DNA from: Chelydra serpentina
Taxonomy: Eukaryota; Chordata; Testudines; Chelydridae
Assembly (NCBI GenBank): GCA_037349315.1
Contig: JBAIAC010000014.1
Location: 25,025,001 to 25,089,000, forward strand
Direction: 5' to 3'
Length of the DNA: 64,000 nt
Of the stretch, positions 58,188-64,000 are shown piece after piece. The position numbers and the translations under genes were made by a program. Below the pieces are notes generated by a model. That model had not been told where the DNA came from. It searched no databases and was given only the letters and a program-made list of their open reading frames with translations. The first letter of the stretch is position 1. Each line of letters starts with the position of its first letter.

Positions 58188-58730
58188 CAGTGGTTCTCAA
58201 CCTTTTGGGGCTCAGGGTCCATTTGTAAATGCTATGGCCTGCAGCGACATAGTAAATAATCTCAGGGTGGAAGCCCTGGGGATGGTTTTGGTCAGATCTT
58301 GTCTCCCCCCACCCCCCCCATGGGGGGGGGCGTAATTGGGCCATGTCTGGCATTCACCCCCACAGTGGTAGATTTTGCAGCTCCTGTGCTGTGGGGCTGG
58401 TTGGGCTTGGCTCTCCACTCTGGGCATTGCAACCTCCAGCACTGCTAAGATTTGGCCGCACCCTCATGACGGGACCAAATTTGTGTAAGTGGTGGTGTGA
58501 CATGACTCATGGGGTTGCAGTGCCACTCACTCAAATTTGGCCTATCTGAACTCCCATCATCGTGACAACTGGGCAAAACCTGAGTGGCACTGGGACCCCA
58601 GAGGCTGCAGTGCCTGGAGCAGGGAGGCGAGCCCAGCCAGCTCCATGGACAGGAGCCACAGGAGTTGCCACACAACCCTTTGAAACATTCTAGCAACCTA
58701 ATTTTGGGTCCTGGCCCATGAGGAACCCTG
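58188..58730. mobile_element. Non-autonomous hAT-type transposon, 543 bp
   Basis: Begins CAGTGGTTCTCAACCTTTTG and ends GGAACCCTG (reversed CAGGGTTCC), imperfect hAT termini. Flanks CTTTAAAC (58180-58187) and TTCTAAAC (58731-58738) agree at six of eight positions. The GC-rich interior contains a C8-AT-G8 palindrome (58312-58330). Open frames inside (58156-58442 minus, 58445-58696 minus) are not genes. Confidence 0.75.
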
Positions 58731-61700
58731 TTCTAAACTTTATTGAGCAAAGTACCTCTGAAAAGAATCTAGGGTCATGCCACTCAGCTATGTGGTAGCT
58801 GAGTACAATCAAAAGGAAATGAAAAGATGAGGCTACTTTGTTACTGAGATCAATAAAGTTGATCAACAGGGTACCCAATATGGTAATGGACACACTAACT
58901 TGTCTTGTGAGATCCAATATATGACTTTATTTTACTCATCTCAAGAGACATGTACCTTAGAACAGTTCCCTCAAGTTTGTTCAAATGAGCTTATGACCGT
59001 TAACAATTCCAACGTTAAACAGGTTCAGTGTGGCGCATTGTATATGCAGTTAGGTTATATGGAGTACTTGATAACAGGTGTTCAAATGGTTGGTATATGA
59101 ATGGAAGTGTGGGAAGATGGGAGGCTTACTTACATACTTTTTCCTATAATTTAGCAATTATAAGATGGTTCTTTGGGTGTAACCAATGGCAGAATTTTCC
59201 CCAATGTCTTCAGTATTTGTTTTGTACCGATAGATAAATCTGACTGCATTATAAACTGGAAAGGAGATTTTTATCTCTAAAATCAGGCAGCCATTACAGA
59301 AAATCCTAGGAGAAATAAGGGGAAAATAATAAGATGAAACAAAAATGGAGAAACACAGTACTGACATCTCAATCTGGAAAAAAAAGTCCTCTGCTGTATT
59401 CACTATGTCATCTTCCACATCAATAACACCATCTACTGATTAAATATAAAAATTAACAAGAGATCTTTGTGGCAATAGCTACCACAGATGAGGTTTTGTA
59501 TTTTTTCTTTGTTAATTCTATAAATGTAGTTCCCTTGATAGGTGCTGGATTGATAGCCCTGGCAATAAAGTTCTGTTTAATACTCTATTACAACATTTCC
59601 CAAACTACCTTGCCCATGTGCATCCATCCTATCTAGTAGGGCCATATCTGAGAGAGTTCATTTCTCAATCATCTTGAAATATTGGCCATACTAAGAATGC
59701 CAACAAGGATGCAAAGTAGCACCAGTTGTGACTGTGGTTTTGTGGTGTGGAAACATGTCTGCTAGAATCCAATCTGAGACGACCATAACAGACACATTTT
59801 GCATATAGCAGATCATTAAACATCTGTCAGATAGTAACGGCTTTTGGTCACTAGTTACCTGGACTAGATCTGATTTGGGGACAGGGAATTGTCTTCGATA
59901 CTTGGTCACTTATGTGCAATTTCCTGGCTAGAAATTTTACTAAATTAGGGCCTAATTTTAATGCACCAAGTACACTTTAGGTAAAGGCTGCGAATTGGGC
60001 CATTATTAGATATGGTCAAAATTTTCTAAATTTCAATTATTAGATGCAAAAAGGGGATGAATTAATCACAAAGATTTTTGTGAAAAAGCTTCCCATTTTT
60101 TAAAATAGATCTAGTAATCATTTTATTCAATGCCACCCATCCCACCTTTTAAACTAAGTTATGTTTATTTAGGAACACAATAATTGTTTGAATAGAATGG
60201 CACAATATGGAGTATGAAGGGATATTATTAACATATTTTAGAGTAAAGTATTGTTTTTTCATTTCCTTGCAGAAATAGCAAACATCAAGTGATAAAACAA
60301 TGCGCTACATGTGTTCTGTGTAGTAAAAGGCTGATGGGCACGAGAGTTTATAGAACTCATAATTTGGTTGTTGCAGTTCTAGGACATTCGCGGGTTTTGA
60401 CATCTTCTAGCACTTGAACCAGTATTTAACATCAATCAAGCTGCACTACTTTAATTGAGCAAAGAGATTAAATAGCTCTTCTGGAAATCTTGCAGCTATA
60501 ATTTGAAGGAAAAAATACCATCAGGCTTGGTGAAAAAAAAATTAGTCATATTCTCATGAGCCGTTTTCGTCACTACATGTTACAATAATTTTTACATTTA
60601 GAATATTTTCATTAATATATTATTATATTGGCTCGATGTTATCAATAAAGTACACCAGCCTCAGACTTTGACCATTGGCAACAGTATCATATCTCCACTG
60701 ATAGCTTTAACTAAATAGCTCTGGGCAATCATCAGTATCACTGGCAGAACATTTCACACCAGGAAATAACTCCCACCTATATTACTACATCTGCCCAGTT
60801 TACTGTAAGTCTTCTCCCATCTTTCTGGCTCTTTCAGTACCATGGTTCCCTTTCTTCTTTAGAGCTTATATAATTTTCTTGTGGAAATTTTTTTTCTAAT
60901 TAGTCTTGTGCTTCCAGAGGTATTTTCAGTTAAGTATCTCTTTTTTTTTCAGATAAATATTTCATAACTTGTGCCTCCACTGAATTTACCACAAAAGCAG
61001 GATTTCACCGAATGGCATTATATGGAAGGGAAAAAAAATCAAACACTATTGTGAGTATTTAGCTTGTGCTATTTTATCGAAAGGGCTCAGATTAAGACAA
61101 AATGAATTAGTTCCCTGGTGTTAAAATGACATTGTAGGTGAACAACAAAATCTAAAGGTCTGACTCAGTAAGTTCAGTTTGTAACCATTGTTTGTACCAT
61201 CTTAGCTTTGCGGTGTAATTCCAGCATGCAATGTTCATTCTTCAGAGTTAAGTTCTGCTTTGTAACTGTCCATGATAACAGGGATAGCAGCCATGAAATT
61301 GCAGGAGGTCTCTGAATACCAGTTCCCATCACCTAAAGTAAAGCAGCTGTAGATATTGTTAAGGGATTGTATGGTAAACCATGATACCGCAGCTACAAGG
61401 CTTAAAACACAATTTGTTTTTTCAGATCCCTAGACTATCAAAGGGTGGATAAGTACGACTATTGTTAGTTCCTGGGAGAATACATAATTTTTAAACAAAT
61501 CTGTGGAGCAGCATTGGCTCCCAGAGAAGCCTGACCCCTATCCAGTGTGAAAAGGAAATGCAGCACTGAAAAAATGAATGGGAAAAAGGGAAATCATAAC
61601 AAATGTTGCTATTTGTGAAATATTTATGAACTGCGCTATTGAATAATATGCATCCATGTTTGTCCCCCATGCAAGCTCTGAATTATGGTCAAAATGCCAC

Positions 61701-62114
61701 ATTATTGCTAGGGTGTCTGACAGTGGGTGGGGAGAAAGGCACGGTGAGGAAAGTCTTTCCTCTTCCCTTTCATTGCTAGAAATTAAGACTAGAGGATGAA
61801 GGCATTAGAGAGGAGGACAGATAATGTAACTGAGTCATGGATGTATTTTTGCAAACTATTTTGTTTTGTACCATTGTGCTGTTTGTGACACCAGCAGTGC
61901 CTACGACTCCATAAATCAAATGGCCCCCATTCACTCCTGTATCTACACCAGTTTCTGCCACCATAAACTGTGGTTGAAATCCCTAGTGGTAGTGAATTCT
62001 GTTATTGTGGAAACCTACATTGGCTGCTGAAGTCCCAACTAAGTCTTGATAGAGTGGCCAATGGATAGGCTGATTCAGCCCTGAATCCCATATAGCTCTG
62101 ACAAATTTTGAATA
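58731..62114. other. Long stretch without a recognised feature
   Basis: AT-rich background of 3.4 kb; open stretches of 60-86 codons are scattered and unsupported. Confidence 0.45.
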
Positions 62115-62182
62115 GGTTTCAGAGTGGTAGCCGTCTTAGTCTGTATCTGCAAAAAGAACGAGGAGTACTTGTGGCACCTTAT
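62115..62182 (-). mobile_element. Penelope-like element 3' terminal scrap
   Basis: 'ggtttcagagtggtagccgt', 'cttagtctgtatctgcaaaa' and 'aggagtacttgtggcacctt' is the reverse complement of the extreme 3' end of the same PLE lineage as 36959-37955. It stops abruptly at 'atatttttt', a very short 5'-truncated copy. Confidence 0.8.
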
Positions 62183-62539
62183 ATTTTTTAAATAATTGTG
62201 TTGAATAGTTCCTGCGTGCAATGTTGAAAAAAATCTAAAATATACCTCTGCATAGCACATCCATCCCCTTTCCAACATTGAAAAATGTCATTTATGAAAT
62301 AGAAGACCTGCTTAGTGGAGTGAGACTCTCCAGAGGCAAGAAGGACTAATGCTGGCTCCTAAGAAAATGAGGGGTATTAGGGGCAACATCTAACAATTGC
62401 AAAGCACAGTGATAAAAGCAGTCAATAGGAGACCAACAAGAAAACATTTGGATGGGTTAAAGGCTAACTACAGAGTTAATATGAGGCAGAAAAGATAAAG
62501 CAAAGATGAATTTGTAAGACCCATGTTCCATACTACAGG
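62183..62539. other. No recognised feature
   Basis: Unassigned sequence between the PLE scrap and the LTR. Confidence 0.5.
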
Positions 62540-63294
62540 TGTTACACAGGTTTTCAGAACCCAGAGCAGTGGTAACTTAACTGTTTCTTTCCAGGCAGTG
62601 TCTGGAATAAATCAATGGGGACACAGTTCCACCATCTGATTACGATTGATAGAAACCAGAGTGCTTTTACCTAAATCTACTTTTTATTAGGTTCTCAAGC
62701 ACACACACACATAAGTTGTAGCAATAGGTTTAGAGAATCTTAAAAATTAATGTTTACCAAAGTGAAGATAGTTTCAAGGAATTAGCAGCCAGGTTTCTGG
62801 GGGGCAATCCTTCCATCTAGCTGCTGGGGAACGTAGGTGTCAGATCCTTGCTCAAAGAAAGCTTCTTCGGATTGCTCCACAGCACATTTTCTAACTAAAC
62901 TTTTTATAAATTGTCTCCAATCAAAGCACATAACTCCATAATAGCCCCTAATAGTCTAACAATTTCCCTAGCAATATCCAATAACAATTCATTATTCTCC
63001 TTATCAACAAAGAATTTCTAATCATAACAATAAAATATACATATCAAAGGTGCCTAAAACCAAGGTTAGCTGTCCAAACATTCCTTCTATTTTCATGGAA
63101 TCTTAATTCCCTGTCCCAACCTCCCATTCTTACAGCAAAGATGCAAACATGCAGCTGCATGGCCTTGCCTCCGAGGGCCTAAGATTATCCCTAGCTATTT
63201 GATGTTTGGGTTTCAATTAGTAGCGGTTGAACATACAAAATAGCTGATTGCAGTACTGTCAAAACATGCTGGAATGTCAAATATGGGGGCAACA
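62540..63294 (-). mobile_element. Solo LTR, 755 bp, with 4-bp TSD
   Basis: On the minus strand it starts TGTTGCCCCCATATTTGAC and ends CTGAAAACCTGTGTAACA. The TATA box (TATAAAAA at 62908-62901) and polyadenylation signal (AATAAA at 62688-62683) lie in LTR order. CAGG flanks both sides (62536-62539 and 63295-63298), a 4-bp TSD. There is no internal region, so it is a solo LTR left by recombination. The retroviral class cannot be fixed from the LTR alone, though a 4-bp TSD is common in gammaretrovirus-like elements. Confidence 0.75.
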
Positions 63295-64000
63295 CAGGAA
63301 GCAGAGTGATGCACAGAGAAGCAACCTCAAGATAGAAAGACCCAAGCACAGAAGACTAAATAGCAGGGCCAAAGAAAAATTAGCGTGCATTTAGTTCAAT
63401 ATGTTATTCAGCCAAAAAGGATTACAAACAATCAGAAAACACTTAAAAATAAGTATAAACTTTAAAATCATCTTCAACTAAATGTCATTTCTGATGCATT
63501 ATTAATTAGAAAGTGAATTTGTTTAAGCAAACTAATCACTGATTATAGCACAATGGGGGAAGCAGGGGAAGTCCTTGAATTCATACAAAAAATCAAAACA
63601 CTCAAATACCCTGTTCTGATACACTAAGCTGTATCCCAGCAGCATTTGTTTTTCCTGGAAACCTTTTCAGAAAGGTTAATTAAAGTAAATGAGCTACATA
63701 GCATCAAATATCATTTGAGACTTTATGTTTCTAACACCAAATATCCTTGTTAATGGCACAATAGGTGCTTTTTGTTTCCTATTATCACAAAAACCCTTCA
63801 GTTTTGTGACTCGTATTCCATATAATGGGGCCCATTATTATAAAAGGAATAACTTAACTTACCCCTCGAGAAAAGTTCACTCACTCCCTGTATGTTTTCG
63901 CCAAGTCTTTGGTTAAAAAAAGTGAAAATGGTGCACTGTTTTATAAAGTGGAACATAATACCTTTTAAAAGCTACTTTTCATCCTTGCAGTTTGTTCATT
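63295..64000. other. No recognised feature
   Basis: AT-rich unassigned sequence to the window edge. The open stretch 63725-63916 is unsupported. Confidence 0.45.

Overview
This window looks like non-coding DNA from a vertebrate nuclear genome, most probably a turtle and at least a sauropsid. It is AT-rich and has no convincing exon, tRNA, rRNA or other host gene. It is packed with decayed interspersed repeats: CR1 LINE 3' ends, a tRNA-derived SINE with a CR1-like tail (27780-27965, the type known from cryptodiran turtles), ancient MIR/L2-like SINEs, hAT and Harbinger MITEs, a Tigger-like element, retroviral-type solo LTRs and Penelope-like element (PLE) fragments. Family names rest on recognised sequence motifs and were not checked against a repeat library. 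Intergenic versus intronic cannot be decided.

Layout. 1-1600 is a Harbinger relic with a broken HARBI1-type DDE transposase. 2.3-9.8 kb holds CR1 tails, an hAT element with target-site duplication (TSD), a PLE tail with a 9-bp flanking duplication, and a Tigger-like element containing a 72-bp TG run. 10.3-14.4 kb is the densest cluster: a minisatellite, a solo LTR, SINEs, an inverted pair of tRNA-SINE heads, a GC-rich hAT element, a MIR split by a MITE, and a 124-bp MITE with perfect 8-bp TSD. 21.4-23.3 kb has old CR1. 25.0-26.5 kb has two Harbinger-type elements. 27.8-33.5 kb has a SINE, an LTR and MIRs. 34.05-34.5 kb is an apparently exact 228-bp tandem duplication. 36.0-39.1 kb holds an hAT element, a PLE with a recognisable GIY-YIG endonuclease segment, two more hAT elements and a CR1. 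48-58.7 kb has LTR-like blocks, MITEs and an hAT element. 62.1-63.3 kb has a PLE tail and a 755-bp solo LTR with 4-bp TSD. Between these lie long unrecognised stretches.

No genes work together here. The only coding remains belong to transposable elements (Harbinger transposase, possibly its Myb-like partner, and the PLE endonuclease), and all are broken. I found no evidence for a new functional system. The best signals are structural: nested insertions, palindromic MITE families, the SINE inverted repeat and the recent tandem duplication.
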